A stretch of DNA of 64,000 nucleotides from Opacimonas sp014872805 (GTDB taxonomy: Bacteria > Pseudomonadota > Gammaproteobacteria > Enterobacterales > Alteromonadaceae), in assembly GCA_014872805.1 (NCBI GenBank), contig WKFN01000012.1, forward strand, positions 124,001-188,000, given 5' to 3'. This document shows positions 55,385 through 64,000 of the stretch, one piece after another. The notes under the pieces were generated by a model. It searched no databases, was not told the origin of the DNA, and saw nothing but the letters and a program-made list of their open reading frames with translations. The translations under genes were made by a program, and so were the position numbers. How positions within the stretch are numbered: position 1 is the first letter of the stretch; every line of letters starts with the position of its first letter.

Positions 55385-56137
55385 TCAGCGTCTACTGGCA
55401 GTATTTAGGTGAGCCGCGGCCGGTCTGAGTCGCGGCTTTATTTTGACAAATTTTGGTGCTATCAAATTAAGTGGCGTTTCTCTTTTTCGTGCAATAATCA
55501 CATACATACTGCGTAAGCATGCAAGCGATTCGAATCGTCCCAGTGCTTTGTCTTTTTGGCTTTTTGCCAAAAGGTTGTGACCTGCAAAGTATTCAGTGTG
55601 AATCACTTCAAAATTTAACAACGATAACCAGTCCTTTACGCGAAGTGCACTAAAGTACCGAGCGGATTTTAAGGGGTTTTGTTTGAACCACGGAGATAGA
55701 TGCGCTAAGCCTGACAGGCTCGTTGGGTTAAAGCCTGTTATTATTAAATATCCATCCGACCTCAATACCCTATCAAACTCCCGCAATTGAGTGTGGGGAT
55801 CAGAGCTAAAATCTAACGCATGCAAAGCCAAAATGGCGTCTATACCATGTTCCTGAATCGCCAAGGAGTGATAGTCACTGTTGCATAGGTAGCTATTTAA
55901 ATTGGCTGACTCGGATGGTGCATTACATAAAATATTGAGTTCTCTGCGCAGACTGTGTTTATTCCAGTCTAGCTGTTGACTAAATGGCCCGATTCGCAAC
56001 AAATAATCACCGTACATCGTCGGCCCAAATTCGTTCAGAATATCGATGAGTTTTCTTTGCACCGTTTGATAACGACTGATACACTTCCAATCTATTGGGT
56101 AATCAATTTTTCGTGATATTTTAGCCGGAAACAGCAT
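55385..56137 (-). CDS. Class I SAM-dependent methyltransferase (YafS-like)
   Basis: A 250-residue methyltransferase-11-like protein; the conserved LALHALDFSSDPHTQLREFDRVLRSDG-type motif (motif IV and post-loop) is visible, whereas the glycine-rich SAM loop is poorly kept. It is head-to-head with gloB, as yafS is with gloB in E. coli. ATG 56137 has AGG six bases upstream. Substrate unknown. Confidence 0.8.
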   Translation of the reverse strand: MLFPAKISRKIDYPIDWKCISRYQTVQRKLIDILNEFGPTMYGDYLLRIGPFSQQLDWNKHSLRRELNILCNAPSESANLNSYLCNSDYHSLAIQEHGIDAILALHALDFSSDPHTQLREFDRVLRSDGYLIITGFNPTSLSGLAHLSPWFKQNPLKSARYFSALRVKDWLSLLNFEVIHTEYFAGHNLLAKSQKDKALGRFESLACLRSMYVIIARKRETPLNLIAPKFVKIKPRLRPAAAHLNTASRR

Positions 56138-56158
56138 CATGAGCCTGTTCAGTCCTTT

Positions 56159-57034
56159 ATGAATTTACACAAAAAAACCAACTTTGTTAATTTGTCGGTA
56201 CAGCTAGAAGATAGCGCGTTGCAATTATTATTACAACAAACTCAAGCAAATGCAGGCTATTCAAATAACATTCACATTCTGCCTTTACCTGCTTTTACCG
56301 ACAATTATATTTGGGCAATGTTCAATAAGACGCACTGTGTCGTAGTTGATCCAGGAGATGCAGACGTCGTGATTGATTTTGTCGAGCGTTTTGGGCTAAT
56401 TTTATCTTCAGTTCTCATTACACATCATCACTCTGACCATACTGGTGGCCTAAAAGTACTCAAGCAATACAATCCGAATTTATCCGTATTTGGGCCCCAC
56501 TCTGACAAAATTCCAGAAGTCACTGTCCCACTTAACGTCGATGATTGTGTCTTTCTGAATGAGTTTGGTGCGGAGTTTCGTGTGATGGAAGCTCCAGGCC
56601 ACACACTGGATCATATTTTGTACTATGCCAATGACGTTTTGTTTTGTGGTGACACTCTCTTCTCAGTCGGCTGCGGGCGTATTTTTGAAGGTTCTTTCGC
56701 GCAAATGCACCAGAGCTTACAACAGATTGTGAGACTCCCGCCATCAACCCAGATCTACTGTACGCACGAATATACACTAGCTAATATTGCTTTTGCCTTA
56801 ACAGTCGAACCCGATAATCCTGACCTGAATCATTATAAGGCGTGGGCAGAAAGGCAACAGGCGAGTAATATACCCACCATTCCAACGACGTTATCTCAAC
56901 AGCTTAAGTTAAACCCTTTTTTACGGGTTAAATTCCCACCAGTAGTAAAATTCGCTGAACAACGTGCTGGAAAGAAAGGTCTTGATAACGTTGAAGTATT
57001 TACGCAGCTAAGACTGGCTAAAGACGAATTTTAG
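56159..57034 (+). CDS. gloB: Hydroxyacylglutathione hydrolase (glyoxalase II)
   Basis: Hydrolyses S-lactoylglutathione in methylglyoxal detoxification. Metallo-beta-lactamase fold with THHHSDHTGG, the GHTLDH His, the GDTLF Asp and the C-terminal substrate-binding CTHEYTLAN region. The frame gives 291 residues, about 35 more than usual; the family N-terminus (LPLPAFTDNYIWAM) starts near residue 41 and no ATG/GTG/TTG exists at the usual place. The start at 56159 lacks a Shine-Dalgarno sequence, so the true start is uncertain. Confidence 0.93.
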   Translation: MNLHKKTNFVNLSVQLEDSALQLLLQQTQANAGYSNNIHILPLPAFTDNYIWAMFNKTHCVVVDPGDADVVIDFVERFGLILSSVLITHHHSDHTGGLKVLKQYNPNLSVFGPHSDKIPEVTVPLNVDDCVFLNEFGAEFRVMEAPGHTLDHILYYANDVLFCGDTLFSVGCGRIFEGSFAQMHQSLQQIVRLPPSTQIYCTHEYTLANIAFALTVEPDNPDLNHYKAWAERQQASNIPTIPTTLSQQLKLNPFLRVKFPPVVKFAEQRAGKKGLDNVEVFTQLRLAKDEF

Positions 57035-57094
57035 TAGCAAAAACAACCAAAAATCCGTACACTTCAAGCACATTTTATTGTGTGAGGGTATGTT

Positions 57095-58720
57095 TTGAGA
57101 ACGGTGTTATTGCTTCTGTGTGGAGTATTGTCTGTTGTCACAATCAGCGGCTGCGTGAGTACTGATGATAAAAGTGCATTCGGCTTATACGCTAACAAGA
57201 CAGCCTCACAATCTTCAGTGCAGGATGAAGCCGATCCCGACATTGTACATCCTGTCGCTGAAATTGCTGAAACGCTCGATAACATCATTGTTGAAACACC
57301 TCAATCTGAGCTCCCAAAAGCCATTAAGCCTAGCAACGATTTATGGCAATATATCGCCCAAAACTTAGATACCTTAGCAATAGACAAACAACAAATTCAG
57401 AGCCAAATTGATTGGTATGCAAAGCATCCCAACTATATGAAACGCATTAGCCAGCGCGCTAAATTTTTTCTTTACTACATAGTGCAAGAGCTTGAGGCGA
57501 ACAACATGCCATTAGAGTTGGCCTTGCTTCCCATTGTCGAAAGTTCGTTTGACCCTTTTGCATATTCACATGGTAGCGCTGCTGGTATGTGGCAGTTTAT
57601 TCCTGGCACAGGAAAGCGTTTTGGTATGCAACAAACCTGGTGGTATGACGGTCGCAGAGATATTATCGCTTCCACACAAGGGGCAATTGATTATCTACAA
57701 TACTTGCACAAGTTTTTCGATGGCAACTGGGAGCATGCACTGGCCGCATACAACTCTGGCGAAGGTCGGGTTCGCAACGCAATTCGCAAGAACAAACGCA
57801 GTGGTAAAGCAACGGATTTTTGGTCTTTAAAATTACCCAAAGAAACGCAAGGTTATGTGCCTAAGTTGATGGCATTAGTAGTACTGCTGAGAGAAGCTGA
57901 AACATATCAAATGGTTTGGCCTCATATACCTAATCAGCCTATGATTGATGTGGTTGAAATTGACGGTCAGGTTGATCTCGCTAAAGCTGCCGAGCTTGCA
58001 GGTCTGAGCGTGAATGAACTACATGCTTTGAACCCGGGGTTTAACCGCTGGGCAACTGACCCCAAAGGCCCTCACCGTTTGGTTTTACCGATAGATAGAA
58101 CTGAACAATTTACCCGTGAATTTGCAGCGCTATCTGAATCAGATAAAGTTCAATGGGTACGGCACAAAGTTCAACCTGGTGAAAGTCTTGGTGTATTAGC
58201 TCAAAAATATGCTACAACTGTCCATGTTATTAAGGATATCAACGATCTTAACAGCAACGTCATTATTGCTGGAAAGCATCTTCTGGTGCCTCGGTCTCTA
58301 ACTTCATTAGAGAATTACGGGCTTTCTGAAGAGCAACGAACAGCTCGATTGCAGAATCGCAAAAAAGCCGATGTGAATATCAAACATGTGATTCAATCAG
58401 GTGACACCTTGTGGGATCTTGCACAACAGTACAAGGTGTCTACACGAGAGATTGCCAGTTGGAATGGTATTTCGCCTAAAGATTATCTCAAGCCAGGGCA
58501 AACCTTAGTGATTTGGTATGAAGCTGATAAACCGGTTGGGATCCAGCGCAAAGTGACATATACCGTGCGTAGAGGTGACTCTCTAGCTCAGATTGGTCAA
58601 AAATTTAATGTCAAAATAGCCCAAATTAAACAATGGAATAATCTTTTTGGTCAGAAATATTTGCAACCAGGGCAAAAGCTGACCTTAATCGTAGACGTAA
58701 CACGAACCGGGGCAATTTAA
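57095..58720 (+). CDS. mltD: Membrane-bound lytic murein transglycosylase D
   Basis: Lipoprotein (Cys20 in SGC) that cleaves peptidoglycan glycan strands with formation of 1,6-anhydro ends. It has 541 residues: an SLT domain with catalytic Glu149 in PIVESSFDPFA and AAGMWQFIPGTG, followed by three LysM modules (beginning near HKVQPGESL, HVIQSGDTL and YTVRRGDSL). The TTG start at 57095 is supported by GAGGG at 57084-57088, six bases upstream. It follows gloB as in E. coli. Confidence 0.95.
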   Translation: MRTVLLLLCGVLSVVTISGCVSTDDKSAFGLYANKTASQSSVQDEADPDIVHPVAEIAETLDNIIVETPQSELPKAIKPSNDLWQYIAQNLDTLAIDKQQIQSQIDWYAKHPNYMKRISQRAKFFLYYIVQELEANNMPLELALLPIVESSFDPFAYSHGSAAGMWQFIPGTGKRFGMQQTWWYDGRRDIIASTQGAIDYLQYLHKFFDGNWEHALAAYNSGEGRVRNAIRKNKRSGKATDFWSLKLPKETQGYVPKLMALVVLLREAETYQMVWPHIPNQPMIDVVEIDGQVDLAKAAELAGLSVNELHALNPGFNRWATDPKGPHRLVLPIDRTEQFTREFAALSESDKVQWVRHKVQPGESLGVLAQKYATTVHVIKDINDLNSNVIIAGKHLLVPRSLTSLENYGLSEEQRTARLQNRKKADVNIKHVIQSGDTLWDLAQQYKVSTREIASWNGISPKDYLKPGQTLVIWYEADKPVGIQRKVTYTVRRGDSLAQIGQKFNVKIAQIKQWNNLFGQKYLQPGQKLTLIVDVTRTGAI

Positions 58721-58776
58721 ATCAACCTGCGCCCAAGGCTCATGCTATATTGGCTGAGGCTTTGCGTCATGCAGCC

Positions 58777-60156
58777 CTAAGCTTTACGCCATGTTGTTCC
58801 TTGGGCACCGTCTTCGATAACAATTCCCATCGCCGTTAAAGCATCTCTTGCCGCATCTGCTGCCGCCCAATCCTTATCCAAACGAGCTTGTTTTCGTTGC
58901 TGAATGAGAGCTTCAATTTGTTCGACATTGACATCGTCCCCCGCTTGCAAAAACGCATCTGGTGCACTTTGTAAACACCCTAAGATCTCACCAAGCCCCA
59001 GCAATACCCCAGCTAGTTTAGCCGCCTCTTCCGGCTCTGAAGCTTTGGCAATATTCAGCGCTCGTGCACAGTCAAACATTACTGACATCGCAATTGGTGT
59101 ATTAAAATCGTCATTCATTGCTGCTTCGAAACGCTCAAGGTATCCACCATAACTTAGGTCAGTATGTGCATCAGGCGTCACATCACGTAGTGCTGTATAT
59201 AGACGCTCGAGTGACGCATGCGCCTGAGCAATGTTATCTTGTGAATAAGAGAGCTGACTGCGGTAGTGCGCAGACATCAAGAAAAATCTCAGTGTTTCTG
59301 GATGGTGTTCAGCCAACACGTCGCGCAATGTAAAAAAGTTACCCAAGGATTTGGACATCTTTTCATTGTCAACCTGTACCATACCAGTGTGTACCCAGTA
59401 GTTTACATAAGGCGTATCAAAGGCACAGCAAGATTGCGCAATTTCGTTTTCGTGGTGTGGGAAGGTCAAATCAGAACCGCCCCCATGAATATCGAAATGC
59501 TCGCCCAAATGTTTGTGATTCATTGCTGAACACTCAATATGCCAGCCCGGTCGCCCTGCACCCCATGGTGAGTCCCAGAATGGTTCACCAGGCTTTACCG
59601 TTTTCCACAACACAAAATCCAGTGGATCGCGTTTGTCTTGGTCTACATCGACGCGAGCACCGGCTTGCAATTGCTCCAAATCCTGTTTGCTGAGTTTGCC
59701 GTAATCTTTAAAAGATTTAACCGAAAATAGCACATCACCATTGTCAGCTACATACGCGTGCTTTTTGTCAATCAAGCGTTGAATGACATCAATAATTTCA
59801 TTCATGTGCGTGGTAACACGAGGCTCAATATCAGGTGGTAACAAATTCAGCGCTGCAAAATCCTCATGCATCATCGCAATCGTTCGCTCAGTTAATTCCG
59901 AGGTAGACTCATTATTGGCCATTGCGCGAGCAATGATTTTGTCATCGACATCGGTAATGTTGCGCACATAATTCACTTGAAAACCCAAGTGACGTAAATA
60001 CCGCACCATGATGTCAAAGCTTAAATAAGTGCGGGCATGCCCCATATGCGACAAATCGTAAACAGTGATACCGCAGACATACAAACCGACAATACCTGGC
60101 TGACGTGGTTTGAATATGGCTTTTTCTCGGTTTAACGTATTGTATATTTGTAACAT
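58777..60156 (-). CDS. cysS: Cysteinyl-tRNA synthetase
   Basis: Charges tRNA-Cys. It has 459 residues with the class I HMGH motif (37-40), KMSKSLG near 266, the zinc-binding Cys/His residues including CGITVYDLSH and GWHIECSAM, and the C-terminal DALR helical domain. Divergent from ppiB, a conserved arrangement. Confidence 0.97.
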   Translation of the reverse strand: MLQIYNTLNREKAIFKPRQPGIVGLYVCGITVYDLSHMGHARTYLSFDIMVRYLRHLGFQVNYVRNITDVDDKIIARAMANNESTSELTERTIAMMHEDFAALNLLPPDIEPRVTTHMNEIIDVIQRLIDKKHAYVADNGDVLFSVKSFKDYGKLSKQDLEQLQAGARVDVDQDKRDPLDFVLWKTVKPGEPFWDSPWGAGRPGWHIECSAMNHKHLGEHFDIHGGGSDLTFPHHENEIAQSCCAFDTPYVNYWVHTGMVQVDNEKMSKSLGNFFTLRDVLAEHHPETLRFFLMSAHYRSQLSYSQDNIAQAHASLERLYTALRDVTPDAHTDLSYGGYLERFEAAMNDDFNTPIAMSVMFDCARALNIAKASEPEEAAKLAGVLLGLGEILGCLQSAPDAFLQAGDDVNVEQIEALIQQRKQARLDKDWAAADAARDALTAMGIVIEDGAQGTTWRKA

Positions 60157-60306
60157 AGATTTGGCTTAAGTAATTAGATAGAAGGAGATTTGTCAGGATT
60201 ATACCATTAATGCAATTAGTTGAAACTGGCAAAAAGTCTGCTTTGGCTTGCAAGCAAACGATTTTTAAGTATTATTGCGCCCTTATCAACGAATTGGAGC
60301 GTCCTT

Positions 60307-60807
60307 ATGACTACCGTTACTTTAGAAACAAACCACGGTGCAATCACCTTAGAATTGAACGCAGAAAAAGCGCCTAAAACGGTCGAAAACTTTTTATCTT
60401 ATGTTAACGATGGTTTCTTTGATGGGACTATCTTCCACCGTGTAATCAAAGGTTTTATGATCCAAGGCGGTGGTTTTACACCAGATATGGATCAAAAATC
60501 GACTAAAGATGCCATTGACAACGAAGCCAACAATGGCCTGACCAACGTCAAAGGCAGCATTGCCATGGCGCGTACAAATGATCCGCATTCCGCTACGTCG
60601 CAGTTTTTTATTAACGTTCGCGATAATGACTTTTTGAACTTTAGTTCTGAATCAGGCAGTGGTTGGGGCTATTGTGTATTTGGTCAAGTCACCGCTGGTA
60701 TCGAAGTGGTTGAAGCCATTGAAAACGTAGCAACGGGCAATCACGGTTTTCACCAAGATGTGCCTCTAGAGTCGGTCGTGATTGAAAAGGCAACTGTTTC
60801 GGCTTAA
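60307..60807 (+). CDS. ppiB: Peptidyl-prolyl cis-trans isomerase B (cyclophilin)
   Basis: Cytosolic cyclophilin of 166 residues with FHRVIKGFMIQGG, SQFFINVRDNDFLN and WGYCVFG, the cyclophilin active-site strands (Arg in FHRV). GGAG lies six bases before ATG 60307; the longer in-frame start at 60220 was rejected. Overlaps lpxH by one base. Confidence 0.96.
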   Translation: MTTVTLETNHGAITLELNAEKAPKTVENFLSYVNDGFFDGTIFHRVIKGFMIQGGGFTPDMDQKSTKDAIDNEANNGLTNVKGSIAMARTNDPHSATSQFFINVRDNDFLNFSSESGSGWGYCVFGQVTAGIEVVEAIENVATGNHGFHQDVPLESVVIEKATVSA

Positions 60808-61541
60808 TGGGCGAATTTACTTACTTCATCTCCGATCTGCATTTGTCTGCAGATCGGTCTGATATCACTCAATGCTTGCTACATTTTCTAGAACATGAGG
60901 CGCCGCATGCCGATGCGATTTACGTTTTAGGTGATTTGTTTGAAGTATGGCTTGGCGATGATGATATTACCCCATTTAGCGAGCAAATTGCCTACGCATT
61001 TAAGGCACTCTCTGTCTCAACGCCTGTGTATTTTTTACATGGTAATCGCGATTTTGCTCTCAAAAAACGCTATGCCAAACGCGCTGGATTTAACTTACTT
61101 CCCGAACAGGTCGTCATTGACTTATATGGTACACCTACTGTGTTGTTACACGGCGATGAGATGTGTACTCTTGATGTGGAGTACATGAAGTTTCGCAAAA
61201 AAGCGCGTTCTTGGTGGTGGCCAAGGCTCATGCTTGCCCTTCCCTTATCTGTTCGACGTCGAATGGCAGAAAAAGGACGAAATGTCTCCAAAAACAATAA
61301 ACAACAGCTTGCGAGGGATATCATGGATGTCACACCAAGTGAAGTCATTGAGGTTTTCAAGGCACATAATGTACGCAGAATGATCCACGGACATACTCAT
61401 CGACCTGCGATTCATTTGCATGATGTCAATGACGAGAAAGCAACTCGCATAGTACTGGGCGATTGGTACACTCAAGGTTCTGTGTTACGCGTCAGCGCGA
61501 CTGGTATTGAGTTAGAGACAAGAAGCTTTACGTCTAGTTAA
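60807..61541 (+). CDS. lpxH: UDP-2,3-diacylglucosamine diphosphatase
   Basis: Cleaves UDP-2,3-diacylglucosamine to lipid X in lipid A synthesis. It has 244 residues of the calcineurin-like fold with the metal motifs FISDLHLS, GDLFEVWLGDDD, HGNRDF, LHGDEMC and HGHTHRP. Overlaps ppiB by one base (TAATG) and the convergent miaE by four. Confidence 0.97.
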   Translation: MGEFTYFISDLHLSADRSDITQCLLHFLEHEAPHADAIYVLGDLFEVWLGDDDITPFSEQIAYAFKALSVSTPVYFLHGNRDFALKKRYAKRAGFNLLPEQVVIDLYGTPTVLLHGDEMCTLDVEYMKFRKKARSWWWPRLMLALPLSVRRRMAEKGRNVSKNNKQQLARDIMDVTPSEVIEVFKAHNVRRMIHGHTHRPAIHLHDVNDEKATRIVLGDWYTQGSVLRVSATGIELETRSFTSS

Positions 61542-62314
61542 GCCACTCTCAACGCTTGCGCTGGCGTGCCAGAATGAAACTTAAAATCGTCATCTTCATC
61601 CGTAATCACTTTGGCTTCAATCGCACCAAAATACGCAATACGATCACTGATATCTGTTTTGGCAAAACTTTGCGCTAAACTCAGATAATCTTGGTAATGA
61701 CGGGCTTCGGACCGCAACAAAGAAATGTAAAACTCGCCTAATTGGGGATCAACATGCGGTGCTAACCGGGCAAATCGTTCACAAGAACGCGCTTCAATGT
61801 ATGCACCACAAATTAATTTATCCACCAATGCAGCAGGTTCATGGGTACGCATATGGCTGAGTAGAGTTTTGGCATAGCGAGAAGATGTGGTGTATTGATA
61901 ATCCACACCATACACTTGCATCATCTCTAGGACTTGATAAAAATGATGCAACTCCTCTTTGATCAACAACACCATTTTATCAATCAAATCTTGGTTCTCG
62001 GGCGACTGAGCGCGTGGGATCATGGTTTTCTTTAACGTATTGCAGTTTGCAAGGTCTTGCCACTGCCCTTTTTTGCGATACGTAAAATCCTCATAAGGTT
62101 TTAACCACTCCAATAATGCATCAGAAGATGCATCATCTACCGCATATTTGCGGATCAACAACATCGCGGTTTGTGCAGCTTTTAGCTCACAGACCATATG
62201 ATCACGTAATACAACAGATAAGTGTTCAGGACGTTTTGCCATGTCAATCCACGCTTGTGGTGTGTCACAATGCAAAAAATCGGTTACTGGCTTTAATAAA
62301 TGTTCAACATTCAT
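61538..62314 (-). CDS. miaE: tRNA-(ms2io6A) hydroxylase
   Basis: Non-heme diiron monooxygenase that hydroxylates ms2i6A37 of tRNA. It has 258 residues of the ferritin-like fold with the carboxylate/His residues in EELHHFYQV, ARSCERFA and SEARHYQDYL. Divergent from a Yip1-family gene. Confidence 0.9.
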   Translation of the reverse strand: MNVEHLLKPVTDFLHCDTPQAWIDMAKRPEHLSVVLRDHMVCELKAAQTAMLLIRKYAVDDASSDALLEWLKPYEDFTYRKKGQWQDLANCNTLKKTMIPRAQSPENQDLIDKMVLLIKEELHHFYQVLEMMQVYGVDYQYTTSSRYAKTLLSHMRTHEPAALVDKLICGAYIEARSCERFARLAPHVDPQLGEFYISLLRSEARHYQDYLSLAQSFAKTDISDRIAYFGAIEAKVITDEDDDFKFHSGTPAQALRVA

Positions 62315-62626
62315 GATTTTGATATCAAAATAATGGTTTTAATTTCACGATTTTATTTTACCATCATTTTCATTAGAAATAATCGATAGGTCGCATATAC
62401 ACAAAATTGATTTGACTTATGGCGATAAAAACACCATATTTGTTATACGTTTGTTAACAGAATAATATCAATATAACATTCTACTGTACATTTAATGCAC
62501 TAAAAGCAAGAACCCAGTAGTGACGCCATGCGGTATTCCAGTTATTTGACTCATGTCATGTGTCTTTGGAAGCGGTACGAAGTGAAGGATGGCAAAGCTA
62601 CATTAGCCCCTTAAAGGAGTAACTTT
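62315..62626. other. Intergenic stretch between miaE and the Yip1 gene
   Basis: A divergent 312-base region, AT-rich on the left. It carries a 28-codon frame at 62528-62614 without a Shine-Dalgarno sequence, not regarded as a gene. AAAGGAG before 62627 serves the next gene. Confidence 0.6.
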
Positions 62627-63223
62627 ATGTTATTGAACCATTTGTTTGGACTGTATACCCACCCCAAAGAAGAATGGCAAACGATCGATCGCACCCAAGA
62701 AACATTCGCGTATCCACTCAGTCACATCGCAATTATCTCATTGATACCCGCAGTGTGTAGTTATATTGCCTCCGCCAAAATAGGCTGGAGTATCGGTGCT
62801 GGTGACTTAATCAAAATGACCAACGAATCGGCATTGTTTATGTCTGTTGGTATGTATTTCGGATTATTTTTAGGCGTGATTTGCTTAGCGTTTATGATCC
62901 AAGATTTGGCAGAAGTGTTTGATGCAAAGCCAACGATTACCCAATCACTTGAGTTGGCAGCCTACACGGCAACACCTTTATTTATGGTCGGTTTTGCGGC
63001 CCTATACCCCGTCTTGTGGTTTGTCGCCATGGTAGGTTTAGCAGGGTTAGCCTACTCCGTTTACTTACTGTATTCAGGCGTACCCATCTTAATGCATATC
63101 CCTGAAGAAAAAGGCTTTATATACGCTAGTACCGTAGTGACGTGTGGATTGGTTCTATTGTCGATTCTCATGGCTTTATCTGTGATTTTATTACAGTCTG
63201 GTTCGGCTATTACCTATATTTAA
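62627..63223 (+). CDS. Yip1 family membrane protein
   Basis: A 198-residue protein with about five transmembrane helices and the N-terminal pattern LFGLYTHPKEEWQTI typical of bacterial Yip1-domain proteins. Function unknown. AAAGGAG lies upstream. A bidirectional terminator follows. Confidence 0.85.
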   Translation: MLLNHLFGLYTHPKEEWQTIDRTQETFAYPLSHIAIISLIPAVCSYIASAKIGWSIGAGDLIKMTNESALFMSVGMYFGLFLGVICLAFMIQDLAEVFDAKPTITQSLELAAYTATPLFMVGFAALYPVLWFVAMVGLAGLAYSVYLLYSGVPILMHIPEEKGFIYASTVVTCGLVLLSILMALSVILLQSGSAITYI

Positions 63224-63240
63224 ATTCATACGTATTAACC

Positions 63241-63276
63241 AAAAAAGCCCGATGACTGTTGTTATCGGGCTTTTGT
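63241..63276. terminator. Bidirectional terminator between the Yip1 gene and purF
   Basis: GCCCGATGAC/GTTATCGGGC stem (one G-U pair) with a TGTT loop, flanked by A6 and T4GT4. Confidence 0.88.
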
Positions 63277-63305
63277 TTTATCTGTATTGGTTGCGTCTCA
63301 ACGCA

Positions 63306-64000
63306 TCAATCCGTAAGGTTATGCACCTCAATATTACTCAGCTCGGCTTGAATCGTGGGCGATTTTTTAGCACCTTCTGAGCGAGCATTGTCTACGCGCT
63401 CAAGATACGCTTGATCGACATCGCCTGTAATATATTGACCGTCAAATACTGAAGTTTCAAAACGCGATACTTTGGGGTTTTCTTCTCGAACCGCGTCTAC
63501 TAGGTCACCGATATCTTGGAAAATCAAACCGTCAGCTTGAATTAAAGCCGCAATTTGCTCGTTTTCTCGACCGTATGCAATCAATTCATTAGCAGATGGC
63601 ATATCAATACCATACACATTGGGGAAACGGATTTCTGGAGCAGCCGACGCAAAATACACCTTCTTGGCACCAGACTCACGTGCCATCTCAATGATTTGTT
63701 CTGACGTAGTACCACGCACAATAGAGTCGTCAACCAAGAGAACGTTTTTGCCTTTGAACTCAGAACCAATGGCATTGAGCTTACGGCGCACGGACTTGCG
63801 TCGCTGGGTTTGCCCAGGCATGATGAAGGTTCGACCGATGTAACGGTTTTTCACAAAACCTTGTCGATAAGGTAATTCTAATGTGTTAGCTATTTGTAAA
63901 GCAACGTCCATGGACGTTTCCGGAATCGGGATGACCACATCAATATCGATATCCGCCCATTCACGTTTAATTTTTTCCCCGAGTTTCTTGCCCATGTTCA
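63306..64000 (-). CDS. purF: Amidophosphoribosyltransferase, C-terminal part, cut by window edge
   Basis: First committed enzyme of purine synthesis, making phosphoribosylamine from PRPP and glutamine. The last 230 residues are visible (full length near 505): the phosphoribosyltransferase domain with the PRPP motif VLLVDDSIVRGTTS and the segment KNRYIGRTFIMPGQ, and the C-terminal helices. The N-terminal glutaminase domain with its Cys1 lies beyond the window. Confidence 0.96.
   Translation of the reverse strand, partial: NMGKKLGEKIKREWADIDIDVVIPIPETSMDVALQIANTLELPYRQGFVKNRYIGRTFIMPGQTQRRKSVRRKLNAIGSEFKGKNVLLVDDSIVRGTTSEQIIEMARESGAKKVYFASAAPEIRFPNVYGIDMPSANELIAYGRENEQIAALIQADGLIFQDIGDLVDAVREENPKVSRFETSVFDGQYITGDVDQAYLERVDNARSEGAKKSPTIQAELSNIEVHNLTD

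Noticed and set aside
62528..62614. 28-codon frame ahead of the Yip1 gene
   Set aside because: No Shine-Dalgarno sequence and no membrane or regulatory peptide character; it ends over the ribosome site of the next gene.

Overview
The window reads as a chromosomal segment of a marine gammaproteobacterium, most likely Alteromonadales (Alteromonadaceae-like). The reasons are moderate to low GC, tightly packed genes, the order tRNA-fMet-rimP-nusA-infB-rbfA-truB-rpsO, the ratA-rnfH/smpB pair, the methyltransferase/gloB/mltD block, and Alteromonadales-type families (DUF3422, DUF3307, DUF3087, choice-of-anchor I, S9 and M17 peptidases). Genus-level placement is inference. No insertion sequence, integrase, phage module or CRISPR array was seen.

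Layout. 1-9.8 kb: ppsA (cut by the left edge) divergent from its regulator ppsR; ratA-rnfH; smpB; a HAD-fold protein lacking its catalytic aspartates; metY (O-acetylhomoserine sulfhydrylase); then a three-gene unit of a coiled-coil membrane protein, a PurD-like ATP-grasp enzyme and alanine racemase. 9.9-11.7 kb: a collagen-tagged choice-of-anchor I lipoprotein. 11.8-18.4 kb: the transcription/translation operon with its leading initiator tRNA. 18.5-31.5 kb: phhB, a LysR regulator, an ECF sigma/membrane protein/DUF3106 cassette, hemN, a dUTPase-like protein, DUF3422, an acyl-CoA ligase, DUF3307, a frameshifted M49-like lipoprotein peptidase and an S9 peptidase. 31.6-43.6 kb: a 29-residue membrane microprotein candidate, thiolase, an M17 aminopeptidase, the PQQ cofactor cluster (pqqA, B, C, D, E and a half-size PqqF-like M16 protease), an MFS exporter with a WYL regulator, DUF3087, an orphan TRAP binding lipoprotein, and a second pqqA. 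43.7-51.7 kb: a PepSY protein, tRNA-Pro(GGG) with a decayed tRNA-like neighbour, pirin, htpX and a MacAB-like ABC operon with two unusual adaptors. 51.7-64 kb: mscS, dcd, metG, a methyltransferase, gloB, mltD, cysS, ppiB, lpxH, miaE, a Yip1-family protein and the 3' part of purF.

The most interesting region is the PQQ locus. Two PqqA precursor genes differ by one residue but by twelve synonymous codons, so the second copy is old and under selection. Each has its own intrinsic terminator. The M16 protease at the end of the cluster is only half the usual PqqF size, and an M17 aminopeptidase sits just upstream. The second is the efflux operon, in which three adaptor units are spread over two proteins (a tandem 650-residue adaptor and a 401-residue lipoprotein). 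The third is the PurD-like/alanine racemase pair, whose product cannot be named from sequence. All functional statements rest on reading motifs and on general family knowledge; no database search was run.
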